64,000 nt of DNA from JACVRW01 sp963751105 (lineage in GTDB: Bacteria; Actinomycetota; Thermoleophilia; Solirubrobacterales; Thermoleophilaceae). Numbering within the stretch: the stretch's first letter is position 1; each line of letters begins with the position of its first letter. The stretch is taken from NCBI GenBank assembly GCA_963751105.1, contig CAVVTG010000001.1:744001-808000 (forward strand), read 5' to 3'. Positions 39,122 through 47,841 of the stretch are shown piece by piece. The translations under genes were made by a program, and so were the position numbers. A model generated the notes under the pieces. The model searched no databases. It was not told where the DNA came from and saw nothing but the letters and a program-made list of their open reading frames with translations.

Positions 39122-40661
39122 GTGTCGCCTGCCGGGGTTGCGCCGTCCGAGAAAGGTGCGCCGGGGCCCGGCGAGGCTCGCCTGCTCGCCTCGGGAGCCC
39201 TGGCGCAGGGAATCGCCCAGGCGAGCGGCCTGCTGGCGCTGCTCGCGATCGTCACCGTGCTCGCTCGGCGCCTGAGCGTGGCGGAGCTCGGCGCCTACGG
39301 GCTGGTGGCCTCGCTGGCCGGATATCTGCTGGTGCTGCGCAACAGCGTGGCCAGCTCGGCGGTGCGGGCGATGGCGAGCGCACTCGACCGCGAGGAGCGC
39401 GGCCTGGTGTTCTCGGCGGCCGCTGCTCTCTATGTGCTGGTGGGCCTGGTCACCGGCCTGCTGATTGCCGGCGCCGCGCTGGCGATCGGCTCGTTGCTCC
39501 TGGAGGGCTCGTTGCGCGCGGATGCCCGGGTGGGCGGAGCGGGGCTCGGCGTGGTCACCGCCCTGGGCATCGCGGTGTCGGTGAACCTCGACGCCCTGCG
39601 CGCCGACCGCCTGTTCGTGCGCGGAGCGGTCACCGAGATGGCGGCGGTGGGGCTCTACCTGGTGGTGATGCTCTCGCTCATCTTCGGCGGCGCCGACCTG
39701 GCCTGGGTGATCGCGGCCAGCGGAGCCATGCCCCTGTTCAGCGGCGTGCTGTCGGCGCTGGTCGCGCGCAGGGCAGGCCTGCCCGTCTCCTTCAGCGCGG
39801 CCGGCGTCACGCGTGAGCGTTCGATGCGGATCGTCCCCACCGCGGGCTGGCTGCTCGTGGTGGAGCTGTCCAACCTGGCCATGTACGCCTTCAGCCGGGT
39901 GATCCTCGGCGCATACCGCAGCCCGTCGGCAGTGGGGCAGTACGAGGGCCCGGTGCGGGCGCACAACCTGCTCTACTCGCTCTCCGGGGCGCTGGCCGTG
40001 CCGGTGGTGCCCACGGCGTCGCGGTACGTGGCGGGGGCCGAGCACCGCCGCCTGCGCCAGCTGGCCCTGCGAGGCACCCGCTACACGCTGGCCCTGTTCG
40101 TGCCGGTGTGCGTGACGCTGATGGCCCTGGCCGAGCCGATCCTCACCGTCTGGCTGGGGGACCGCTACGCCGGCGGCGCCTCGGCGCTGGCCATCCTCGT
40201 CTCCTACTGGATCCTGATGGGCGGCCTGATCGTCACGCCCGGCTTTCTCGTGGGGGTGGGACGGGCGCGGCAGGCCGGCCTCGTGTTCGCGGGAACCGCC
40301 CTGTTCAATCTCGCGCTCACCCTCGTGCTCACCCCCGAGTTGGGACTCGAAGGGCCGGCGCTGGGGACGGCGATCCCGTTCCTATGCGCCTTCCCTCTGC
40401 TGTTGCGGGTGGGGTTGTCGGCCTCCCGGACGTCCCTGACCGAGCTGGCGCGGGTGGCGTGGCTGCCCGCCTACGCGCTCGGGGTGGCGCTGGCGGGCGT
40501 GCTGGCCGGGGCTGCGGGCGTTGCTGGAGCCCGACTCGCTGGTGGTCGTAGTCCTCCTGGCAGGCTTGGGTGTGCTGGCCTACTGGGCCGCGTTCTACGC
40601 GTTCGTGCTGTCCGGGCACGAGCGCGAGCTCGTACGCCGCGTGGTCAGCCGTTCAGGTTGA
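39122..40661 (+). pseudogene. Wzx-like polysaccharide flippase with an apparent +1 frameshift near its end
   Basis: The intact product would have about 512 aa with 12-14 transmembrane helices. It belongs to the MATE/oligosaccharide exporter group: ARLLASGALAQGIAQASGLLALLAIVTVLARRL at the start, VGQYEGPVRAHNLLYSLSGAL in the middle, and AILVSYWILMGGLIVTPGFLVG later. At the GGGG run 40508-40511 the frame changes to an Arg-rich, implausible tail. With one G fewer the chain continues as LRALLEPDSLVVVVLLAGLG, a final helix (YWAAFYAFVLSG) and TGA at 40659-40661. A homopolymer position makes sequencing error a strong alternative to a real mutation. It is the only flippase seen. Confidence 0.75.
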
Positions 40662-41181
40662 GCTCGCGCAGCAGCGGTGCGCCGCGGTCGCGCTCGGAGG
40701 TCTGGTAGTCGATCCCGTCCGGCCACTCGATGCCCACGTCGGGATCGTCGAAGCGAAAGCCGGCCTCCGCGGCGGGGTCGTAGAAGGCCGAGCAGCGATA
40801 GAGAACGTCGGCGGTCTCGGACAGCACGCAGAAGCCGTGGCCGAAGCCGTCGGGCACGTAGAGCTGGTGGTGCGCCACGTCGTCGAGCTCGAAGCCCTCC
40901 CAGCGCCCGAACTGGGGCGAGCCGGGCCGGATGTCAACGATCACGTCGAGGATCGAGCCGTGCGCGCAACGCACGAGCTTGGCCATGCCGGGCTGAAAGT
41001 GCATCCCACGCAGCACGCCGTGGGCCGAGCGCGAATGGTTGTCCTGGACCCACTCGTCCGTCAGCCCGGCCTCGCGCATCCGCGTGGCGCGAAAGGTCTC
41101 CAGGAAGAAGCCCCGGGAGTCGCCGTGCACCGTGGGCTCGAGCAGCACGGGCCCCTCGAGTCTTGTCTCCAGGCGGTTCAT
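40645..41181 (-). CDS. rfbC: dTDP-4-dehydrorhamnose 3,5-epimerase (RmlC-like)
   Basis: A 178-aa cupin of normal RmlC length. HGDSRGFFLETF contacts the nucleotide; VLRGMHFQPGMAKLVRC has the catalytic His61; LYVPDGFGHGFCVLSE and VLYRCSAFYDP (Tyr134 as the likely acid) complete the active site. It epimerises C3 and C5 of dTDP-4-keto-6-deoxyglucose on the way to dTDP-L-rhamnose. No RmlA, RmlB or RmlD is in the window, so the substrate may be made elsewhere. The ATG overlaps the stop of the oxidase gene upstream; its 3' end overlaps the flippase by 17 bp. Confidence 0.88.
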   Translation of the reverse strand: MNRLETRLEGPVLLEPTVHGDSRGFFLETFRATRMREAGLTDEWVQDNHSRSAHGVLRGMHFQPGMAKLVRCAHGSILDVIVDIRPGSPQFGRWEGFELDDVAHHQLYVPDGFGHGFCVLSETADVLYRCSAFYDPAAEAGFRFDDPDVGIEWPDGIDYQTSERDRGAPLLRELNLNG

Positions 41182-42365
41182 GGGGGCGCCAGGCTATCCA
41201 CCTTGTCCGCGATCAGCCCCGCCAGGGCCAGCGACGACGTGGCCGCGGGCGAGGGAGCGTTGCGGACGTGCAGGGCGCGCTCGGTCTCCGAGAGCACGAA
41301 GTCGTCGACCAGGCCGCCGTCCCGGGCCACCGCCTGGGCGCGCACGCCGGCGAAGCCTTTGGTGAAGTCGTCGGCTCGAATTTCCGGAACGTAGTCGGCG
41401 GCCGCGGCGGCGAAGGCGCGGCGGCTGGCCGCGTGACGGATCTCGGTCAGGCCGGTGCGCCACCAGCGGGCGGCCATGCGCCACGTGCCCGGCCAGGCGA
41501 GCTCGCGGATGCCCTTTGGCCAGAGCAGAGCGCTGGGCCCGAGCGAGACCTGGCCGTCGATGTGGCTGGTGAGGTGCACGCCGAGGAAGGGGAGCGACGG
41601 GTCCGGGACCGGATAGATCATGCCCTTGACCAGGTCGCGCTTGGCCGGCTTGAGGTACAGGTAGGCGCCGCGGAAGGGCACGATGCGGGGGTCCGGCGAG
41701 GCCCCCGACGCCACGGCCAGCCGGTCGGACGCGCTGCCCGCACAGAACACGGCGAAGCGGGCGGCGGTCTGGCCCTTCGCGTGGCGCGAGCACCACGCTT
41801 CGCGTTGCGCTGGGCCGAGCCGCTCACGGGACACGAGGTGACCACCGGCGTGCCGCTCTCCTCCAGCCCGCGGGCCAGCGACCTCGCCACCGCCCCGAAG
41901 TCGACGATGCCGGTCTCCGGCGAATGGAGCGCCGCGGCGCCCCGGGCGTGCGGCTCCAGCTCGGGAATCTCGGCGCCAGTGAGGCGCGTGAGCCCCGGCA
42001 CCTGGTTCTCGCGTGCCGCGCCGCTCGAGCTCGTCGAGACGCCCGAGCTCGCTCTCGTCGCGGGCCACGATCAGCTTGCCGCAGCGCTCGAACGGGATGG
42101 CGTGCTCCTCGCAGTACTCGTACATCAGCCGCGCGCCGGCCACGCACATGCGCGCCTTGAGCGAGCCGGGCGCGTAGTAGATCCCGGCGTGGATCACGCC
42201 GCTGTTGGCGCCGGTCTGGCCGCTGCCGACCTGCGGCGCGGCCTCCAGCACCGTCAGCTCGCGATCCGGGCGGCGCCGCCGTAGCTCCCTGGCCACGGCG
42301 AGGCCGAGAATGCCGCCGCCGACGACGACGAAGTCCGACTCGGCGGGCGGCTCGGCCGGGCTCAA
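41178..42365 (-). pseudogene. lhgO: L-2-hydroxyglutarate oxidase (LhgO)-like gene with three frame changes
   Basis: The start TTG at 42365 overlaps the gmd stop (TTGA). The FAD site SDFVVVGGGILGLAVARELR and NSGVIHAGIYYAPGSLKA, and later RFAVFCAGSASDRLAVASG and SHIDGQVSLGPSALL, are typical of LhgO, which oxidises L-2-hydroxyglutarate to 2-oxoglutarate. The frame slips near 42014-42021, near 41812-41822 and near 41782-41788. Each looks like one extra base, and together they restore the original frame. The correct text between the first two is VPGLTRLTGAEIPELEPHARG. Co-location with glycan genes is odd for this metabolic role; it may act on a sugar instead. Confidence 0.72.
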
Positions 42366-43351
42366 CCGGCTTGCTTCTGGGGCACCCCGCTGGAGAGGAG
42401 CTCCACGTCGGAGTCCACCATCAGGCGCACCATCTCCTCGAAGCTCGTGCGCGGCTCCCAGCCGAGCTGCGAGCGCGCCTTCGAGGGATCGCCGATCAGG
42501 TGCTCCACCTCCGCGGGCCGCAGGAAGCGGGGATCGAGGCGCACGTGCTCGTCGGGATCGAGGCCCACGTGCTCGAAGGCGATCTCCACCAGCCGGCGAA
42601 CGCTGTTGGCCTTGCCCGTGGCGATCACGTAGTCCTCGGGCTCGTCGCGCTGGAGCATCAGCCACATCGCCTCGACGTAGTCCTTCGCGTAGCCCCAGTC
42701 GCGCTCGGCGTCGAGGTTGCCGAGGGCGAGCTCCTCGGCCAGCCCGAGCTTGATGGCGGCGGCGCCGTGGGTGACCTTGCGGGTGACGAACTCCAGTCCC
42801 CGACGCTCGCTTTCGTGGTTAAAAAGTATCCCTGAGCAGGCAAAAAGGTCGTACGACTCGCGGTAGTTGACCGTGATGAAGTGCCCGTAGGTCTTGGCCA
42901 CGCCGTAGGGCGAGCGCGGGTAGAAGGGGGTGGTCTCGCGCTGGGGAACCTCGAGCACTTTGCCGAACATCTCGGAGGACGAGGCCTGATAGAAGCGCGC
43001 TTCGGGCACCACCTCGCGCATGGCCTCGAGCATCCGCGTGACGCCCGTGGCGGTGAACTCGGTGGTGAGCACCGGCTGCGACCAGCAGGCGGCCACGAAC
43101 GACATAGCGGCGAGGTTGTAGATCTCCCGCGGCTCGCACTCGCGCATCACGTCCACGAGGGAGCGCTGGTCGAGCAGGTCCCCCGTATGGAGCGTGACCG
43201 AATCGCGGAAGCCCGCCAGCCGCTGGAACGTCTCGGTCGACGAGCGCCGCACCATGCCGTGGACCTCGTAGCCCTTCTCGAGAAGCAGCTCGGCGAGGTA
43301 GGAGCCGTCCTGGCCGGTGATTCCGGTGATGAGAGCGCGCTGTTGCGTCAC
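42362..43351 (-). CDS. gmd: GDP-mannose 4,6-dehydratase
   Basis: 329 aa from GTG 43351. Strong Gmd signatures: ALITGITGQDGSYLAELLLE, VHGMVRRSSTETFQRL, IYNLAAMSFVAACWSQPV, YQASSSEMFGKV, and SPYGVAKTYGHFITVNYRE with the Tyr/Lys pair. ILFNHESERRGLEFVTRKVTH is also diagnostic. It converts GDP-mannose to GDP-4-keto-6-deoxymannose, the precursor of GDP-D-rhamnose and other deoxysugars; the Rmd-like gene at 35119-36012 could finish the route. It starts 7 bp from the end of a DUF2304 gene and is coupled to lhgO. Confidence 0.93.
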   Translation of the reverse strand: MTQQRALITGITGQDGSYLAELLLEKGYEVHGMVRRSSTETFQRLAGFRDSVTLHTGDLLDQRSLVDVMRECEPREIYNLAAMSFVAACWSQPVLTTEFTATGVTRMLEAMREVVPEARFYQASSSEMFGKVLEVPQRETTPFYPRSPYGVAKTYGHFITVNYRESYDLFACSGILFNHESERRGLEFVTRKVTHGAAAIKLGLAEELALGNLDAERDWGYAKDYVEAMWLMLQRDEPEDYVIATGKANSVRRLVEIAFEHVGLDPDEHVRLDPRFLRPAEVEHLIGDPSKARSQLGWEPRTSFEEMVRLMVDSDVELLSSGVPQKQAG

Positions 43352-43358
43352 GGCCGGC

Positions 43359-43763
43359 TCAGTCCCTGAGCGAGGCTTCCAGCTCGCGTTCCGCCGCACG
43401 CTCGGCTTCGGCCGGCTTTTCGCGGCCGCGGCCGAGCCGCTCCTCGAGCAGGGCGAGTCGCTGGGCCAGCACCTTGGTCTGGTCGGACAGGCGCGACACC
43501 GCGAGCGAGAAGTGCAGCAGCAGCACCAGGACGAAGCCGAAGGCGATGAGGAACAGGGCGTTCGGCGGGTAGGCCACACCGAGCGTGCTCGCCACCTGCT
43601 CGAGGAGGCCTCGCCACACCGCCAGCGCAAGCAGCACGAGCGCGCTGAACAGCCACAGGAGCGCATAGCGCTCGAGCAGGCTGCGGCGGCGCACGAGCTC
43701 CAGGAGAACGAGGATCAGGCCGCCGGCGGCGACGATCGCGACGATCTGAATGCGGACGTCCAT
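43359..43763 (-). CDS. DUF2304 small membrane protein
   Basis: A 134-aa protein. Three hydrophobic segments (about residues 5-21, 35-50 and 68-90: IVAIVAAGGLILVLLEL, ALLWLFSALVLLALAVW, ALFLIAFGFVLVLLLHFSL) and a charged coiled-coil tail (about 95-134). DUF2304 proteins typically follow a DPM1-like GT2, and here ATG 43763 overlaps the stop of that GT2 in ATGA fashion. It probably supports or anchors the transferase at the membrane; this is inferred from the conserved pairing. Confidence 0.85.
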   Translation of the reverse strand: MDVRIQIVAIVAAGGLILVLLELVRRRSLLERYALLWLFSALVLLALAVWRGLLEQVASTLGVAYPPNALFLIAFGFVLVLLLHFSLAVSRLSDQTKVLAQRLALLEERLGRGREKPAEAERAAERELEASLRD

Positions 43764-44527
43764 CAGATGCCGTGCTCCGCGGTCACCGGGGCCTTGTCGC
43801 CCGGTTCGATCGAGGTCCGCCGGCGCGCGAGACCGACGAAGATCGCCAGCAGCACCTTGACCATGTAGTAGGCGGACTTGCCGGTGCCGGTGATCGAGGA
43901 GACGCCCCCGCCGCGCAGGAACATGCGCACCGGCACCTCGCACATCCGCAGCCGGTGCGCGTGAACCATCAGCACCGCCTCGACCTCGGGGTAGTCGTGC
44001 GGATAGTCGCGGGCGAACACGCCGATCGCGCGCCGGTTGTAGAGACGAAAGCCGGAGGTGGGGTCGCTGACCCGCTGCCGGAGAATGCTCGAGAGCAGGA
44101 ACGAGAAGAGGTGGATTCCGGTGCGCCGGCTGACCGGGGCCGGGTACTTGTGATCCTTGCTCAGGAAGCGCGACCCGCAGACCATGTCCACGTTCTCGTC
44201 GGACATCGCGCGTTCGAGCGCCGGGATCTCCGTGGGGTCGTGCTGGCCGTCTCCGTCGACCTGGACGAGGTAGTCGTAGCCGTCTCGCATCGCGAAGGTG
44301 AAGCCGGATTGCACCGTTCCGCCGATTCCCAGGTTGAACGGGTGCCGGACCACCCACGCGCCGGCCGCCTCGGCAACGCGGGCCGTGGAGTCGGTGGAGC
44401 CGTCGTCCACCACCAGCACGTCGTAATCGGGCGCGTGCACGCGCAGGGCGCGCACCACTTCGCCGACGCAGGCGGCCTCGTTGTAGGCCGGAACGACCGC
44501 GAGCTTACGTGTGAGCAGAGAGGTCAC
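43763..44527 (-). CDS. GT2 glycosyltransferase, dolichyl-phosphate-mannose synthase-like
   Basis: 254 aa, GTG at 44527. LAVVPAYNEAACVGEVVRAL, YDVLVVDDGSTDSTARV (Asp41-Asp42), YLVQVDGDGQHDPTEIP with the DxD at 91-93, and DPTSGFRLYNRRAI. This group loads a sugar from a nucleotide onto a polyprenyl phosphate in the membrane. The coupled DUF2304 gene supports that assignment. The polyprenyl-linked sugar would be used outside the membrane by a GT-C enzyme not seen here. A -10-like TATTCT lies 91 bp upstream. Confidence 0.87.
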   Translation of the reverse strand: MTSLLTRKLAVVPAYNEAACVGEVVRALRVHAPDYDVLVVDDGSTDSTARVAEAAGAWVVRHPFNLGIGGTVQSGFTFAMRDGYDYLVQVDGDGQHDPTEIPALERAMSDENVDMVCGSRFLSKDHKYPAPVSRRTGIHLFSFLLSSILRQRVSDPTSGFRLYNRRAIGVFARDYPHDYPEVEAVLMVHAHRLRMCEVPVRMFLRGGGVSSITGTGKSAYYMVKVLLAIFVGLARRRTSIEPGDKAPVTAEHGI

Positions 44528-44617
44528 TGGATGCTTTGGTTGAACCCGCCGGGCTGCCGACGGTTGCGCTCATCACGCGTTTCGGCGCGAGCGACCGGCG
44601 GGACTGAGGATCGTCGG

Positions 44618-44623
44618 AGAATA
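44618..44623 (-). promoter_or_regulatory. Possible -10 element upstream of the DPM1-like GT2 operon
   Basis: TATTCT on the minus strand, in the 128-bp gap between two GT2 genes. Predicted leader about 80 nt. No clear -35 at 17 bp. Nothing else was recognised in this gap. Confidence 0.35.
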
Positions 44624-44655
44624 GCGGCGCTTGCGGGTGGCGAACGCCGCTGGGC

Positions 44656-45618
44656 TCAAAGTCGCGCGAGCCTGATGTGCTCGCGCAGGGCCACTCGAAG
44701 GTTCACCATCCGCCGCGCTGCTTCGCGCCGCTCGGCGCGGGATCGGGTGCCGCGCTGGGCCGGCATGGCACGCGCGCCGTCACGCCAGCCGCGCAGCACC
44801 GAGCGGACGGCCGACGCGCGCCGAACTCGCGCGAGCGTGGCCAGGTCGAAGGCGGTCGACGCGAGCACCGAGCCCACCATGGCGGGCCCGGGGAGATGGC
44901 GGGCCGCGTTGAGCAGGCGGTTGCGCGACGGCCAGTACAGGCGGATGTCCGAGAGCGCCGGACCGGCTGCGTGGCCGTGAGCGTGGCGAATGGCGCTGCG
45001 CGGATCGAGCATCACCCGCCCGGGGGCCCGAAGGCAGTAGTCGGCCTCCTCGCCGTACATGAACAGCGTTTCCCAGAACCCGCCAAGCCCGAGGAAGTCG
45101 TCGCGGCGGACCATCATCAGGGCGCCCGATGCGGCGCTGACCTCGAAGGGCGACGCGTGAGCGCCGCCCCGAGGCGTGCCCTCGAGGCGTCCGTACGTGG
45201 CCATGTTCGGGGCGATCTCGAGGCCCGCGGCCTCCAGCTCGTCGCCGTCGCTTCGCAGCAGCAAACCGGTGGCGACGGCGGTTCCGGTGCTGTCGAGCAG
45301 CTCGCGCAGCGGTGAGTCCCAGCCGGGTTCGACCCGCGCGTCGAAGTTGACGAACGCAAGCAGCCGTCCTCGGGCCGCCGCAGCGCCTCGGTTGCAACCG
45401 GCGCAGAAGCCGATGTTCTCCTCGAACCGGATTGAGCGAGCGGCATCCCAGTGCTGCTCGACCTCGCGCCAGCTCCCATCCTCCGAACCGGAGTCGACGA
45501 CGATGCCTTCGGCGTGCTCGGTTTCGGTGTGGCGCGCGAGCGCCTCCAACGTGGCGGGCAGGCAGCCGGCGCCGTTGTGGTTGACCAGCACCACCGACAG
45601 CTCGACCTGCTCGCTCAT
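44656..45618 (-). CDS. GT2 family glycosyltransferase (rhamnosyltransferase-like)
   Basis: 320 aa from ATG 45618 (ATGA overlap with the methyltransferase). VELSVVLVNHNGAGCLPATLEAL, EGIVVDSGSEDGSW, NIGFCAGCNRGAAAARGRLLAFVNFDARVEP, and FMYGEEADYCLRAPG. The FMYGEEADYCLR block is shared with WbbL-type rhamnosyltransferases. A basic C-terminal tail (RGTRSRAERREAARR) may hold it at the membrane. Donor and acceptor are unknown; rhamnose is plausible because gmd and rfbC lie nearby. Confidence 0.84.
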   Translation of the reverse strand: MSEQVELSVVLVNHNGAGCLPATLEALARHTETEHAEGIVVDSGSEDGSWREVEQHWDAARSIRFEENIGFCAGCNRGAAAARGRLLAFVNFDARVEPGWDSPLRELLDSTGTAVATGLLLRSDGDELEAAGLEIAPNMATYGRLEGTPRGGAHASPFEVSAASGALMMVRRDDFLGLGGFWETLFMYGEEADYCLRAPGRVMLDPRSAIRHAHGHAAGPALSDIRLYWPSRNRLLNAARHLPGPAMVGSVLASTAFDLATLARVRRASAVRSVLRGWRDGARAMPAQRGTRSRAERREAARRMVNLRVALREHIRLARL

Positions 45619-46538
45619 GCGGCAGGCCGCCGCGCGACGGCGTGGAGAAGATCCCCGGCGCCCGCGGCCCGGTCCACCGCCGCCCCGAGTGGCGACGCCC
45701 CCAGCACGGCGGCGAGTTCCAGGTAGCGCTTCACTCCTGAGGTCGAGCGCCGGCCTGTGGAGCGGCGGTTGCTCAGGCTCATCGGGAGTCCGTCGGCGCT
45801 CGAGGAAGTGGACACGCTCTCCACGGCAAAGCCGGTGCGCTCCAGTAGTCGCTCCAGCCCCGGCGGGGTGAAGTGGCTGCGGTGGCGAGGAAGATCGAGG
45901 TGAAACCAGTCGGTGCCGAAGCGGCGGGCCTGGGTGGAGGCGAAGTTCGGGAGCGAGACGATCACCAGTCCCCCGGGTCTGAGCAGCCGGCGGGCGACGG
46001 CGAGATCGTCGGCCGGCTCGGCCACGTGCTCCAGCGAGTGCTGGAACACGGCGGCGTCGAACGCACTCCCCACGAGATCCGCAGTTCGTGTCAGCGTTCC
46101 GCACTCGCTTCGCACTCCACGCGAGTGGGCCTCGGCGCATGCGTCGGGCGACGGCTCGAGGCCGGTGACCTGCCAGCCGCGCTCGCCGAGCACCACTCCC
46201 AGGTCGCCGCGGCCGCTGCCCACGTCGAGCAGGCGCCCCGAGCCGTTCTCGGTCAGCGCGCGCAGCGGCAGCCGCCGCAACGCCTTCCAGTAGCGCCATC
46301 GAAACAGCCCGGTCGCCGCCGCGCGGGCAAGAGGTGCTTCGGGCAGCGCGTAGGCGTTGTAGGAGCCGGGGTAGAGCGCCCCCAGCTCGTCGCTGGGCAC
46401 ATACGGCAGCGTCCGACCGCTACCGCATTCGCCGCACACCACGACCTCGAAGCTGCCGGGAAGGTCGTGAACGCGGTCGGAGCCGCGCAGGCGCGGCTGA
46501 GCGTCCACCGGCGCGTCACATGCTGAGCAGCGGGTCAT
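45615..46538 (-). CDS. SAM-dependent methyltransferase with N-terminal zinc ribbon
   Basis: 307 aa from ATG 46538. Two CxxC pairs at residues 4-7 and 35-38 form a zinc ribbon, as in sugar C-methyltransferase-like and hypothetical SAM enzymes. The Rossmann part has RLLDVGSGRGDLGVVLGERGW, DAAVFQHSLEHVAEPADDL and RRLLRPGGLVIVSLPNFAS. A leaderless promoter is likely: GAATGT ends 7 nt before the ATG. It precedes and is coupled to the GT2 gene. It might methylate a nucleotide sugar or a lipid-linked sugar. Confidence 0.8.
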   Translation of the reverse strand: MTRCSACDAPVDAQPRLRGSDRVHDLPGSFEVVVCGECGSGRTLPYVPSDELGALYPGSYNAYALPEAPLARAAATGLFRWRYWKALRRLPLRALTENGSGRLLDVGSGRGDLGVVLGERGWQVTGLEPSPDACAEAHSRGVRSECGTLTRTADLVGSAFDAAVFQHSLEHVAEPADDLAVARRLLRPGGLVIVSLPNFASTQARRFGTDWFHLDLPRHRSHFTPPGLERLLERTGFAVESVSTSSSADGLPMSLSNRRSTGRRSTSGVKRYLELAAVLGASPLGAAVDRAAGAGDLLHAVARRPAA

Positions 46539-46545
46539 CGGCCCG

Positions 46546-46576
46546 ACATTCTGGCGAGCGGCGGCGGCACTAAGGT
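46546..46576. promoter_or_regulatory. Divergent -10 elements of two leaderless genes
   Basis: On the minus strand GAATGT (46551-46546) ends 7 nt before ATG 46538. On the plus strand TAAGGT (46571-46576) ends 8 nt before TTG 46585. Neither gene has a ribosome site, and both predicted transcription starts fall at the start codon. Confidence 0.5.
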
Positions 46577-46584
46577 GGCGGCCC

Positions 46585-47841
46585 TTGCCCCGCTCGATCC
46601 TCATCGTGGCCCAGCACGCCCCGCCGAGCCCGCTCGTGGGGGCCCGCCGGCCGGCCGCCTTGGCAAAGGAGCTCGGCCGCCGCGGCCAACGCGTGACGAT
46701 CCTGACCTCGTTGGCCTCCGGTGAGGGGCCGATCGAGGGAGCGGCAACGATCCGTTCCCGCGACCTGCTCTCCACGCGGCTCAATTGGCGCCGCGAGAGC
46801 CTCCAGGCCATGCAGGGCGCCCGCCCTGGCCGCTACCGGGAGGCGAGCCCGCTGCAGTCGCTGGTGGTGCCGGACCTCTCGCTGGTCACCTGGCTGCCCT
46901 TCCTGCTTCCGCGCGCGCTGCGGGCGGCCGGGGCGCTGCGGCCCGACTGCGTGATCACCACCGGACCGCCGCAGTCGGCGCACCTCGTGGGCCTCGTCCT
47001 GCGACGTCGCGGTGTGCCCTGGATCGCCGACCTGCGCGACGGATGGACCTTCGACCCGCCGCATCCGCCCTGGCCGAGCCCGGCGCTCAGCGGCCTTGAC
47101 GCCTGGCTCGAGCGCAAGGTGCTGCCGGCCGCGGACCGGGTGGTGGCGGTCACCGAGCCCATCGCCCGCGATCTGCGTGAGCGGCTCGGCCTCCGGGCCG
47201 AGGCGATCACCAACGGCTTCGATCCCGACGAGACGCCTGCCGCCGACGGCGCCGGTCTGCTCGATCCCGAGCGCTTCTCGCTGGTGCACACCGGGCGCCT
47301 GATCGCCTCGGGCGACAGCGCTCGGACGCTGCTCGAGGGCGCTCGGGAGGCGCAGCGCCGGCGGCCCGAGGGCGCGCGGCGGCTGGAGGTCGTGCTGGCC
47401 GGCGCCACCTCCGAGGCGCAGGACCGGCTGGTGGCGGATCCGCGCTACGCGGACGTCGCCCGCCCGGTGGGCGTCCTCGACCGGCCGGCGGCTCTGGCCC
47501 TCCAGCGCGCAGCCGACGCGCTCGTGGTCATGGCCGCCGGGATGCCCGGCCGCCCGTCGACGAGCGTGGCCACGGGCAAGCTGTTCGAGTATCTGGCCGC
47601 CCAGCGCCCGGTGCTCGTGCTCGGTGAGCAGACCGAGGCCGCGCGCATAGTGGCCCGCGCTCAAGTGGGCCTGGCCGCCGGCGAGAACGATCCGGAGTCC
47701 GTGGCCGCGGCGCTCGAGCGCCTCGTGGACGCGCCACCCGAGCCGAACGCCGAAGCCGTCAGGGCCTACGCGTGGCCGGCGCTGGCGCAGCGCTACGAGG
47801 CGCTGATCGAGGAAGTGGCCGAGACCGCGCCTGTGGCCTAG
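46585..47841 (+). CDS. GT4-like glycosyltransferase
   Basis: 418 aa, TTG start at 46585 supported by the spacing of the -10 element. SILIVAQHAPPSPLVGARRPAALAKEL resembles WbuB-type GT4 starts. Middle: VPWIADLRDGWTFDPP. C-terminal: FSLVHTGRLIASGDSARTLLEGA and SVATGKLFEYLAAQRPVLVLGE in place of the usual E-x7-E loop, as in WbuB relatives. It would add an amino sugar such as FucNAc or QuiNAc in the known relatives; here the sugar is undetermined. The stop shares a CTAG with the convergent tandem gene. Confidence 0.83.
   Translation: MPRSILIVAQHAPPSPLVGARRPAALAKELGRRGQRVTILTSLASGEGPIEGAATIRSRDLLSTRLNWRRESLQAMQGARPGRYREASPLQSLVVPDLSLVTWLPFLLPRALRAAGALRPDCVITTGPPQSAHLVGLVLRRRGVPWIADLRDGWTFDPPHPPWPSPALSGLDAWLERKVLPAADRVVAVTEPIARDLRERLGLRAEAITNGFDPDETPAADGAGLLDPERFSLVHTGRLIASGDSARTLLEGAREAQRRRPEGARRLEVVLAGATSEAQDRLVADPRYADVARPVGVLDRPAALALQRAADALVVMAAGMPGRPSTSVATGKLFEYLAAQRPVLVLGEQTEAARIVARAQVGLAAGENDPESVAAALERLVDAPPEPNAEAVRAYAWPALAQRYEALIEEVAETAPVA

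Noticed and set aside
41618..42001. Separate 127-aa minus-strand gene
   Set aside because: Its sequence is the missing middle of the LhgO-like enzyme in the shifted frame.
41178..42365. Programmed frameshifting in the LhgO-like gene
   Set aside because: Three slips in 250 bp without slippery sites or supporting structures; error or decay is simpler.
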